64,000 nucleotides of DNA, taken from NCBI GenBank assembly GCA_010909165.1, contig MU008150.1:124001-188000 (forward strand), in the 5' to 3' direction. The position numbers and the translations under genes were made by a program. Shown here piece after piece: positions 54,940 through 64,000 of this stretch; the stretch's first letter is position 1, and the number at the start of each line of letters is the position of its first letter. Below the pieces are notes generated by a model. It did no database searches and had not been told where the DNA came from. It was given only the letters and a program-made list of their open reading frames with translations. This stretch comes from Anthoceros angustus (lineage: Eukaryota; Streptophyta; Anthocerotopsida; Anthocerotales; Anthocerotaceae).

Positions 54940-56260
54940 CGGAACCACAATAGAAAAGCAACTTACTCTTGAGCAGGAACTTGCGGTGCAGAAGACAACC
55001 TGCACGCAATCGGAGGGTGAGCAACGCTTGGTGTTGCCATTCAGGGTTTCCGCTGAAATAGAATTGGTGTCCACCAGTGAATCGGAGGAGTCTGGAGGAA
55101 TTCTTCTGAATCGAGTTAGTTTTGGTTGCAGAATGGAAACTCTGCAGAGGCACACGAACGTGGAAGGTTAGGAGGGATGAGCGCATTTTTGAAAACGAGG
55201 CTTCCTCGAAAACAAGAGTATTTCTTGTTTAGTGCAATTACATGGCGGTTTAACTCCAATTCGGTCACGGCCACGCTATCGGGTTGCCAAACCTTAACTT
55301 GTATGCCATACCTCGGTTGGCGAAACCCTACCTCGGCACCATGGGTTCTAAGTAGGTGACTTTCAATTGTCTTATTCTTAGAGAACCCGAGCTTTATAAA
55401 AAAGGAAGAAACAAGATCGTGCTCGAAGCGAGGAGACATGCCAAGGAGCGCGAAAAAAGGCAAAGCGGGGTAGGCATGCAAAACCCAGAGGACCCCATGA
55501 CCACTTGAAAGGCTTGACTTTTCTCTCCACTTTTACTCATCCTCGAGCAACCTCCAATAGAGGGACATCATTTCGCTGGACGGACCTAGCGAAACCTCAT
55601 CGTGGTAGAAAAAGAAGTGCGATTCGAATGCTTGGATGCAAGGGCGGGCCAGAAGCCAAGAACCTGCACCCTTCCCTGAGCAAGAGCAAAGGCCAGCTCT
55701 AGCGGGATGAGGAATAGATGAATCCAGAAGAAGACCCTACAGCACTTGCCCATAATGCTTTTCCTAAAGAGAAGCCTGCAACCCTTGAAGCCCGTCTCCG
55801 AGAAACTAGGAATACACACGCCTGCAGTTGCTACATGCATGCAATAGCATCCGCTTGCGCCTGCAATTGCAAGCATGCTCGAGACTGCGCTGACTACATG
55901 CTACTGCAGGGAGCTGGGTGCTATTATATTCTACTGCAGAACCACAATAGAAAAGCAACTTACTCTTGAACAGGAACTTGCAGGTGCTTTCTGTAAGACA
56001 ACCTGCACTGCAATCAGAGGGTGAGCAACGCTTGGTGTTGCCATGTGGTCAGGTCTGGACACCATGAAACAGATACATGCATGATTTTGCGACTGCTGTA
56101 TGCATGCTAAATGCTACTGCAGGCAGCTGGATGCTATTTAGTCTGCTGCCGAACCACAAACAAAGAAAACAACTTACGCTCGAACTTTCAGGTGCCTTCT
56201 GTAAGACTACCTGCGATTCTTGTAGTGTGCACATGATGGTCGGAAACGTGCTATCTATCA
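54940..56260. repeat. Mosaic repeat R3 and flanking duplicated scraps
   Basis: 55184-55648 matches the short R2 version. From GGGCGGGCCAGAAGCC (about 55644) to 55850 it matches the long R1 version instead, so R3 is a chimera of the two. Sequence at 54948-55042 (ACTTACTCTTGAGCAGGAAC and AGGGTGAGCAACGCTTGGTG) recurs at 55940-56043 and, diverged, at 56150-56215. 55040-55180 is an inverted copy of 53405-53555. No gene. Confidence 0.7.
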
Positions 56261-57480
56261 GCTAATCCTCCAAGCTTGACAAGTCTGCAGTATATTGGAA
56301 CTTAATAGCTTCCAGTCATGTTCAGAGAGAGTAACAACACCTGCCATGCTCTTAGCTTGATATGGGCGTTATGTGTTCTCCTCTTTAAATAGCCGTAACC
56401 AGCACATACGAAAACGAGCACTTGTAGCAATCAGACATAGCTTGAACTTCCATCATCAACATCAATCAGCCACAGTAGCACTAGCATGCAGATTGCAATG
56501 AGACCATGAACATTCATAGGCCTACAACGAGCATAAGTTGATAATAAAGGGGATCCATGCCATTCATCAAAATATGTTGTCCACTGTACAAAGCACAAAA
56601 CTGCATAGCCTGCATCCTACTCCATTTCCTATTGCGGCCCCCTTATGGGGCACCATTTGCCTCCCCCAACACACAGCATACAAAACAGCGTCTGTTCTGA
56701 AAGGGGTTTCTCCTGTCAAAAGGGGTTTTGGAAAAAATCCCAACCCTATTCCACCGAAAACCGAAGTTGGGCTGGTTTTTGTTGAGTTTTGTAGGTGTTC
56801 ATCCATCGGATTCGGGCATTCTCGGCTCCGGGACCACTTCCTGTCCGGTCATATACACTGCGGTGGCGCCATGCACTCGTGTGCATGGATACTTTGTCGG
56901 AGTGATGAAGGGGCTGTGACCGAATTCTTCCATAATTTCGGCATGTCAGTAGTTTCTGCAATTTGTGTGGTTCTATATGTTTTTGTATACCAAGTGGGGC
57001 TAGGCGGCGCGTAAGTGCGCCTAAACAAGGGTATGCAAACTTGTGACAAGGCAAAACAGTCACGAAATACATCATTCGGTGAGGAAATATGTCTTCTTGG
57101 AGGTGCATGGATGTGGCGGAAGCCCAGGGCGACATAAGAAGTTGCACAAATTGGTGGACGTCCACATAGACACGCCTCATCTATCTACCCTATGCCCTAA
57201 AGCTACGAAGAATACCCTATCACCTTTCTATCCTCTACGGTGTTTAGTCTCCTTGACAGTGACCTTGTGCGGATCATCATCAAACATGCCTTCAAAAGCA
57301 CCGATGGCCGTCCGGTTCCGTTGCCTGCCGCGGGTTCTTGTTGCGATTGGTCTTGGAAGTCGGATGTCTCTCATCACCGGTAGCGCAGCCGAACTACACC
57401 ACCCTTATTTGGATTTTCGTCCAAATCATCATTTTCCTCAATGCATCTCCCTCGGAACTTGGTGAGTACATCAGTTATCT
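56261..57480. other. Non-coding DNA before the DUF7869-type relic
   Basis: I see no supported gene. The + frame at 56538-57014 (158 codons) has no motif, and the minus frame at 56746-57180 none either. The right-hand part may belong to the transposon that starts downstream. Confidence 0.4.
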
Positions 57481-58807
57481 TCAACCTGTTACCTTCTTCC
57501 ACGGTGGTAGATGTTGAAGTTCGAATAGCTTTGTCTTGATAAGCTCACGTATGCGGACTTGTAGAGTGCTATCCCTTGCAAAGCGAGAACCCGTATGCCA
57601 AAATAAATGTCTCCGATATCAGCGGTCGATCCGGTGCTTGGGTCGCTTCCTCCGTTACAAACCCTCTCTATCAACATTGTGTGGAGCCAATATCTCCTCT
57701 GGTAGGTACCTTCCCTCAAACGCATTGCTATTCTCTGTCACCCACCACTGGACAACTAGGTAAGGTTCGTCACATAAGAAATCCAAGTCTTCGACTTACG
57801 CAATCGAAGGCACATTACGATGCTGTCTCACATGGGACTGCAATCATATGGCCTCGTCTGATCTCGGACACATCCCCATCGAATCTCGCCAACTCGATGG
57901 CTGCGGCTCCCGGTGGCCTAAAATTCCGACATACATAGCCTTGGTTGCGGGGTTCGCGAGCTGGGAATGACAAAGACATCTGGAACGTCGATGGGATTTA
58001 AGTTCCGCTCGGCCTTCCTGTTGTACCACTCCCATGCTTTTGAAGATCTCGATGGACTCCTCCTCGATTTTATCGCAAATATCGGTGATGCCAGAATGAG
58101 TTCCACCATACTTTGTCTTCCGAGATAGATATTTTTGCATCGGTTCTTGAGGGCTTTCCTAATGGCTCCAATGATTTATGCGGTGTCCATGGTTTTCCCA
58201 TCTGATTGAAGTGGACATAAAGGCGCTCCCCTTATATCTGGTATTCTCAAGGAACTCCAAACCCTCAGCGGTTCCCAATGTGAACAAGTAGAAAGTGCCT
58301 TGCCACGAAGGCTATTACAGTGGCGCCCGACTCTTTCTTCCCTTGAAATTTTGAATTGATCTTGATAACTATGATTGTGCAAATTCCTTACACGCATCTC
58401 GTGTCCCTCTTTTACCCATCCCATTGGGCGGACAAAGCTCACATCGGCCACCTCGGAAACCATTTTCACTTCGGATTGGGTGTATAAGCGATGAATCAAA
58501 CTCATAAGGGTTTGAGTGACATTGCTTTTTGTGCACGAGACTTTTAGAAAAGCACGAGAACATTTGATCAAGCTGCATCATGTGTGTGCGACAAGAAGGA
58601 AGCCCACCTTCACCTTATCGAAGACCCGCTTCTCGACAAGCATACTTAAGTATGCAAACAACAACATATTCTTGTTTTCTCTGGCCGTGTTGTCCAGTTG
58701 CAAGTAAAAGCGTCTTGTGACATCTCATAGGTGAGAATAACATCCTGGATGATATGAATAGTTAAGTTGGCGTCGTTCCGAATATTCGGGAAGTTCACAA
58801 ACACCCT

Positions 58808-59408
58808 GGTCTTCATAATGTTGTTGTATACCAAACAACCCACAACATGGACCGAATGAGACCATCGCAAAATCCTTTGGAGGCGGGAAAATGTAGCTCG
58901 TCTTGCTTTGGTCCATCCGTCTATCGCCATTCCAATGTATTTGCTCGGTTGGCCTTTACACTTCAAGCGATGTTTTGCAAGTTTTAGTCGCTCTGCTTGA
59001 TCGGGCCGATGTTCGGAGGTCTTGCTCATGGACCTCATCACGATGAAATGGATCACATGGTCGAGTGTTGTCCTTGGTGCGCAGTGCATGGACCCGGGCA
59101 TCTGCACATGCGCACCGGTCTTCATAATGTTGTTGTATACCAAACAACCCACAACATGGACCCGGATGAGACCATCGCAAAATCCTTTGGAGGCGGGAAA
59201 ATGTGGGAGCTCCGTCTTGCTTTGGTCCATCCGTCTATCGCCATTCCAATGTATTTGCTCGGTTGGCCTTTACACTTCAAGCGATGTTTTGCAAGTTTTA
59301 GTCGCTCTGGATCGCCGATGTTCGAGATGCTCATGGACCTCATCACGATGAAATGGATCACATGGTCGTTGTCCTTGGTCTCGCAGTGCATGGACCCGGC
59401 GGCCAAGC
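58808..59408. repeat. Local tandem duplication of about 300 bp in the DUF7869 relic
   Basis: 58808-59110 and 59117-59408 are the same segment (TCTTCATAATGTTGTTGTAT to GCATGGACCCGG) with small insertions and deletions, such as GAGGTCTTGCTC against GAGATGCTC. Confidence 0.85.
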
Positions 59409-59680
59409 ATGCGCGCCTTGCGCCCCGGGTCTTGGTGCGCCAAGTGCGGCGTCTTGTGCGCGCGCACAAGTGCGCCGCGCGCACAAGTGCGCCGCCGTGC
59501 TGCGCCGAATAGCACCTCCGCTGGGGTGGCGGCGCAATCGCGCACCCCACGGTCGCGCAAATCGCGCACCCGGTTCATCTGTGATTTGGTGCATCACTAA
59601 TGTCGTGGCGCTTGCGCCTCGAGATTCCCACTGTGCCGCACAAGTGCGCGCACCGGCGGTGAGCAAGCGAGTCTAGGCGG
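59395..59680. repeat. CpG-rich GCGC/GTGCGCC low-complexity block
   Basis: Dense GCGCGC, AAGTGCGCCGC and ATCGCGCACCC words inside otherwise AT-balanced transposon DNA. It interrupts the homology of the DUF7869 frame and looks like a separate insertion. Confidence 0.6.
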
Positions 59681-60112
59681 TTGGAGTGCTCATGATTCCA
59701 TGGAAGTCAAAAAACTACGGATATGAAATACCTTGTTCTTGTCGGTTCTTTGGTCATCTCGATGCATTTGTCTTCAACGTTCGCATTGGACGCATTTTGA
59801 AAAGCTACACTTTGGTATCTTCACTTTTGGAAAATGTTTCTTCCATAAGGCCTGAAGTGAGAATGAGAGGCGTTGGTCAAACCACTCTTGAAACCTCCCG
59901 TTTGTAGTCACGGAATATCTCTCCTTTGGTATATGAATCGGCAAGTTGAAAAGCGAAACATTGGGCATTCGTTGTTAGCTTGAAAAACTTTTCCATCAAG
60001 CAATGCATTCGAACATGATCTTGATTGGGCGTCCTTGGAACTTCAATTCGATGACCATGGTGTGTTCGTTAGTACTCTCTGTTTCAAATGTTCATACCTT
60101 CGCCATCCAAGA

Positions 60113-60515
60113 ACACTTTTAAACTTCGTACACAACATTGCAACTTTCTTGTCTCGGAGAAAATTGAGAACATTGCGACCGATAGGTTGCTTGTTCTACC
60201 TCGAGCAATCCTTGCAAATATATTTCCTGCTTCTCGAGGCAATCCCAAGCGATATCGAGGCTCTCTATATTCTTCTTTCCCAATTCGACAAACAACTGCG
60301 CTTCTGACAATGCGAACACTTTTACGAAACTTCGTACACAACATTGCAACTTCTGTCTCCGGAGAAAATTGAGAACATTGCGACGATAGGTTGCTTGTTC
60401 TACCTCGAGCAATCCTTGCAAATATATTTCCTGTTCTCGAGGCAATCCCAAGAAGCGATATCGAGGCTCTCTATATTCTTCTTTCCCAATTGCGACAACT
60501 GCGCTTCTGACAATC
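60113..60515. repeat. Local tandem duplication of about 200 bp
   Basis: 60113-60314 and 60316-60515 are near-identical (ACACTTTTA to GCGCTTCTGACAAT) apart from small indels such as TTTCTTGTCTC against TTCTGTCTCC. On the minus strand both encode EIYLQGLLEVEQATY in different frames. Confidence 0.85.
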
Positions 60516-60599
60516 ACGAAGACCATCGTTATGTATTTCTTCAATCTTGCCGACTTCATGGTCCTCTTCAATCTCGGCTTGGATAATGTCTACGCTTCA

Positions 60600-62080
60600 G
60601 GGCAATGTTGACTCGGCGTTTACGTGAATGGCTCGGCTGGATGCCCTTCTTGGTGGTGTTACGTGCCCGCATCCTCATTCACGCAAAATTCGGTCCCATC
60701 ATTCCGACCTCCTCCATGGATCGATGAAGAAACAATTTCACATCGCGTTCCATCTTGACCAATGTTGGATTCCTAATCCGGATTGGCGTGGTCTCGAATC
60801 CTTGGCCTACATTCTATCCCTTCTCCAGGAGTTGTATCGATTCTGAGACCTACCGATGCCTTCCATGCTCGGAGTGGTGTCCATGATTGTCACCTTCTCC
60901 ACCTTCGGCTTGAATCTGAGAGGCAAGGCTACACCAAACCATCTATCGTGATACATTGTCCACATACATCGCCGCCAGATGGCCTTCCAATCGCCCCTGG
61001 ACCTGCGGTAGAGAATAGGGTGGAAGCGTTGTGCATTTGCTAGCTCTTCAAACTTGCAGAATGTCGCAACTCGAGAGGAAGGAGAGCTTCGTATTCATTG
61101 TCCATCTTCGTTTGAACCTTAAAATATCCATAGATGATTATGGTGGCGAGGTTTAACCGTTATAGTAGCGCCAATGTTAATTACCGAATGTTAGGCTATG
61201 AAACCTAGACTTAACCTTCAACCCAGATTAGTTAACCCAGTTGGCAAGCCGTTAACCCGGCCGCACATGATTGTGCCACAGAAACATACGGTTGGGGTGA
61301 AGTGTGCGATAGGCGTTTTCATGTCAGAGGATTCCAGATTGCAGGAGCAAGAGGACTACGGATTAGGTCGGCAAGGCGTGACAACAAGAGGAGGGGGCGA
61401 GCGCAGATACCTGGATTGCAAGGCGCGGCGGTGTCGTGAGTTGTGCAATAGTGTCACGCCGCATCTCGGGTTATTCTAGCCAGTCGGTGTGTGCTTGAAT
61501 CTCGTGTGTGCGGTGTCTGCGCGGGCACCCTCGGTGCCGTGTCCACACTCACGCAGTGCAGCGTTCTTATGTGACCACCCTTGGCGCTTTCGTATGCAGC
61601 GAGAACCCCGGTGCGCTCTCTTGTGGTAGCCACCCTGCGCGCTTGTGCGGCGCAGGCTTTGCGACCCCGTTTGCTGTGCGCGGCGTTGCTTATGCGCTTG
61701 TGCGGCGAGCACCCTCGGTGAGCGCTTCATTTGGCTGCTTGCTTCTCCGTGCATCCTTGGTCCATGATTTTGACATGCAGGCAAGAACCGCGTTTGTGAC
61801 AGGCATTTCATGGTCTCGTTTTGGGCGGTGACGCGTTTTGGCGGGCTGGGAACGCGATTGAGGTGCAGCTTTGGGCGCGTTTGCAGCGATTTAGGTGGCT
61901 TTTGTGGCAGGCGGTGTAGACAATTTTCACTGTTGGAGGTCTGGGTGTATACTATATAGAGAGAACCCGAAATAGCAGGTTTGTGGACCCATAATGTGGC
62001 TTGTTCCATGACATCAAATCACCTTCAACCTTCCTTTGTTCCGTGCTTGAGTACATGTTGTCTCGATTTTCAATGCTTCA
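60600..62080. other. Continuation of transposon-like and non-coding DNA
   Basis: Short frames only. 61500-61760 is rich in TGCGCGCTTGTGCGGCG-type words and repeats GTGCGGCG and CACCCTCGGTG. No supported gene; perhaps the 5' region of the DUF7869 element. Confidence 0.4.
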
Positions 62081-62083
62081 CGT

Positions 62084-62859
62084 GTGCACCTTCGGTTGAC
62101 AGACATGTCCATCCCAAATCGGCAAGTGCGTGCAAAACATGCCAACTTGGTTGAACCTCCACCACAGCCCAAACCTCCAAAACGCAAAAGAACAGAAGTC
62201 AGTGTCGAGGCACGAGCTTCCGGGAAACGGAGGAGTGCAGCAGGAGGAGGTGCGGGTGGTGGTCATGACCAACCAACATCCAGACCAGCAGCTGCTGTAA
62301 AGTCAACTCTGCTTCCACAAGGAGCATTAGATGGGAAGAGCGGACCTTCCCAAGGGCCATCACAGCGGCGGCCTCGACAAAGCAAGGGAGCATCAGGGCT
62401 GCTTGATGACAGCGCATTAACATTGTTCGATGATATTGGGATTGTGCCAGGGACCACTTTGGAGAATCCTTTCACTACGGCTGAGAAGAATGTCTTGACT
62501 GAAATTTGTACTGATCTATCGAGCAGGCTACTTGGACAAGGAATGAAAACATCCATGAAGAAGGAACGGACTCCACCCAACAGAATTTTGATCCCATTCC
62601 GACGCTCTGGGTGAACGGGTATATGGATGTGTTGAGAACGCAGAAGATTGTAGTTGGGTACATTCTTTGGGCTTGGAAGTATGAAGTCCGTGCGCAATTC
62701 AAAATGAAGCTTCTAATATGCACAATGAAGGAGAAGTTCTTTGTGAAGAATTCTAACTATCATCGCCTGCTGGTCTTGAGTGCGGACAAGCTGATTCCAA
62801 GGCGATGCAATAACAGCATAATATTTGAAGCGGCTGAATATACATCAAGCGGCTTTTGA
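62084..62859 (+). pseudogene. Hypothetical protein split by a frameshift
   Basis: Frame 1 (62084-62614) encodes a basic N-terminus (PPKPKRKRTE-like: PKPPKRKRTE) and a Gly/Ser-rich linker, then DSALTLFDDIGIVPGTTLEN and a helical region. It ends just as a second frame, readable from about 62560, continues with FDPIPTLWVNGYMDVLRTQK and KMKLLICTMKEKFFVKNSNY to 62859. One base change at about 62560-62600 would join them into about 255 residues. It has a nuclear-localisation-like KRKR, but I recognise no family. It may be a transposon accessory gene or a host gene with a sequence error or unrecognised intron. Confidence 0.4.
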
Positions 62860-63480
62860 CGTGAATATACGCGGAACGGGGTTTTTGATGGGCATTGAAA
62901 TGCCATATTTAAGCATACCCTGCAAGAAGGCACACAATTAGGGTGTCATAGAAGTTTATATCTTTCACGCCCATGGTAGACAAAAGGTTTCCTTCTATAG
63001 GGGCGACCATTGTTTTCGATGGAAATGATGCCCATGTTGTTAATCCATGCGATTCGTTAAACAACGATGAAATGAACATGGACGATCATCTACGTAGTAG
63101 CATCGAAGGAATGCATACGGCTATTTCTATATTCATGCTATACATCCCATCCAGATCTGATGGCGTCTTTGTACTGTGAGGGTATGAAGACCCTAAACAT
63201 ACCATAAGTGACACACTTGGGCGGCATGCGCCAAATCCAATATTTCGTGCCTTGGGCGCCGGCATCGCGCCCAAGATTCATGGTCTTTGGCAATGAATGC
63301 GGACGTCGGACGGACACCCTCCTTCTTCTAAGAAATGGCTTCTCCAGAGCTCGCGTCGGATGAGACACCTAAGCAAGTGGCTAAGAAACCACCTGAAGCG
63401 TGATGGCTTCTCCAGACAGGCTATAAAAAACAAGGAGCATGGAGGAGCATAGGGCATGAAGAAGAAGAAGAAGAAAGATG
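62860..63480. other. Non-coding spacer
   Basis: No supported gene. The frames at 62973-63179 (+) and 63138-63368 (-) are short and without motifs. GAAGAAGAAGAAGAAGAAAG at about 63457 is a purine microsatellite. Confidence 0.4.
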
Positions 63481-63489
63481 AGGGCAGGA

Positions 63490-63735
63490 GGGCGCCGGCA
63501 TGCCGGCGTCTTCATTCAACATATACTTTATGTTTTGGGATATTCAACATGGGAAAGTTAATGAAGTGGTAAGACTAGGGGATTATGCTGGAGAGGTCTT
63601 GGGTTCAAGTTTTGTTTTAGGGCGCCGGCATGCCGGCGCCCTTTACAAATAAAATTTTCCTAAATGGAGAGGTCTTGGGTTCAAGGTTCGTTTTAAGGCA
63701 TGCCGGCGCCCTTTAAAGATAAATTTTTCCTAGTG
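63490..63735 (+). repeat. SINE-like repeat with palindromic GCCGGCATGCCGGC motif
   Basis: AGTGGTAAGACTAGG (about 63565) resembles a polymerase III A box and GGTTCAAGT (63602-63610) a B box, 30-40 bp apart as in tRNA-derived SINEs. A perfect 24-bp palindrome AGGGCGCCGGCA/TGCCGGCGCCCT lies at 63619-63642. The downstream unit AATGGAGAGGTCTTGGGTTC to TTTTTCCTAG (about 63663-63732) is a second copy starting at the B-box side. An imperfect copy of the palindrome lies at 63490-63510. Not a functional tRNA. Confidence 0.5.
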
Positions 63736-63814
63736 TGTAGGGAATATGGATTGAAATGAGAGAGATTATAATATGACGTTACTAGTTCAAGTCATGCTTT
63801 TTTTATTTTGGCCA

Positions 63815-63860
63815 GCATAGTTTGCGTTGTCTATTTTGGCCAGCATAGTTTGTGTTGTAA
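63815..63860. repeat. Direct repeat TTTTGGCCAGCATAGTTTG
   Basis: Two copies of TATTTTGGCCAGCATAGTTT about 27 bp apart at 63805-63855, followed by GCGTTGT or GTGTTGT. Short tandem duplication with no further context. Confidence 0.7.
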
Positions 63861-64000
63861 AAGTGATAGATAATTCGTTCGGTTTGAAATCTCCTTATTC
63901 TTGTAATTCCTAATCTTGGACTCAAAATCATGGAAATTATTTTCAAATTTCAACGGTTTCTAAGCACTGCTTGAAATTACCCATGCCCTAATATTCATGA

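Larger units (their letters stand above)
57490..60600 (-). pseudogene. Decayed DUF7869-type transposon protein
   Basis: Minus-strand blocks, in shifting frames, follow the order of the plant/animal DUF7869 family. They are FSKCVQCE (about 59780-59800); KLAKHRLKCKGQPSKYIGMA with IDGWTKAR (about 58900-58990, repeated at 59200-59300); VHVVGCLVYNNIMKTRVFVN and FPNIRNDANLTIHIIQDVI (about 58730-58860); QLDNTARENKN (about 58672-58705); VEKRVFDKVKVGFLLVAHTH (about 58578-58640); DQMFSCFSKSLVHKK (about 58520-58575). The spaced DG, DN and HTHD motifs are the family's hallmark, and the fold is thought to be a DDE-like transposase core, though its activity is not established to my knowledge. Many frameshifts and two internal tandem duplications make this copy inactive. 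Upstream minus frames to 60.57 kb (EIYLQGLLEVEQATY, twice) probably are its N-terminus. Confidence 0.75.

Noticed and set aside
1-64000. CRISPR arrays, rRNA or bacterial operon features
   Set aside because: None seen. The window is eukaryotic with spliced genes, and the tandem repeats lack CRISPR-type spacer structure.

Overview
The window is nuclear DNA from a green plant. It holds a plant-type canonical poly(A) polymerase, a chloroplast maltose exporter (MEX1), a STOP1-type zinc-finger factor, both P-class and E/E+-class pentatricopeptide (PPR) proteins, and a spliced RUN-PX-Rubicon-homology protein with GT-AG introns. The abundance of E/E+ PPR sequence and the transposon content suit a land plant, and I lean towards a seedless lineage (bryophyte, lycophyte or fern). 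I cannot fix the species from sequence alone.

Layout. 0-7.6 kb: an intronless poly(A) polymerase on the minus strand (2.35-4.22 kb), flanked by non-coding DNA that includes a 51-bp tandem repeat and an AT-rich block. 7.64-24.93 kb: one large unit bounded by 27-bp terminal inverted repeats and a 6-bp target duplication TAAGAT. It contains a decayed retroviral-type (rve) integrase on the minus strand near its left end, two oppositely oriented minisatellite arrays, and long GC-rich stretches with no recognisable product. 24.75-28.53 kb: a 1.9-kb tandem duplication of a small basic/coiled-coil gene. It also carries copies of the transposon end and of the last codons of MEX1. 28.5-43.2 kb: the gene-dense part, with MEX1 (-), a P-class PPR (-), a four-exon small protein resembling mitoribosomal mL59 (+), STOP1-like (+) and the five-exon RUN-PX-RH gene (+). 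44.0-56.3 kb: rearranged DNA made of calmodulin-like EF-hand fragments, a broken E/E+ PPR, duplicated PPR scraps and a mosaic family of about 1-kb repeats. 57-61 kb: a decayed DUF7869-type transposon protein (-) with internal tandem duplications. 62-64 kb: a split hypothetical ORF and a SINE-like repeat with a 24-bp palindrome.

A theme runs through the window. Otherwise well-conserved genes (STOP1-like, MEX1, the EF-hand gene, the PPR, the second tandem copy) are broken by one-base losses, mostly in short homopolymer runs. That pattern fits uncorrected long-read consensus error at least as well as pseudogenisation. Gene breakage and some near-identical duplications should be checked against reads before biological meaning is attached.

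The host genes do not form a pathway. Their products are predicted to act in mRNA polyadenylation (nucleus), maltose export (plastid envelope), organelle RNA processing, mitochondrial translation, acid/aluminium-response transcription and endomembrane/autophagy traffic.
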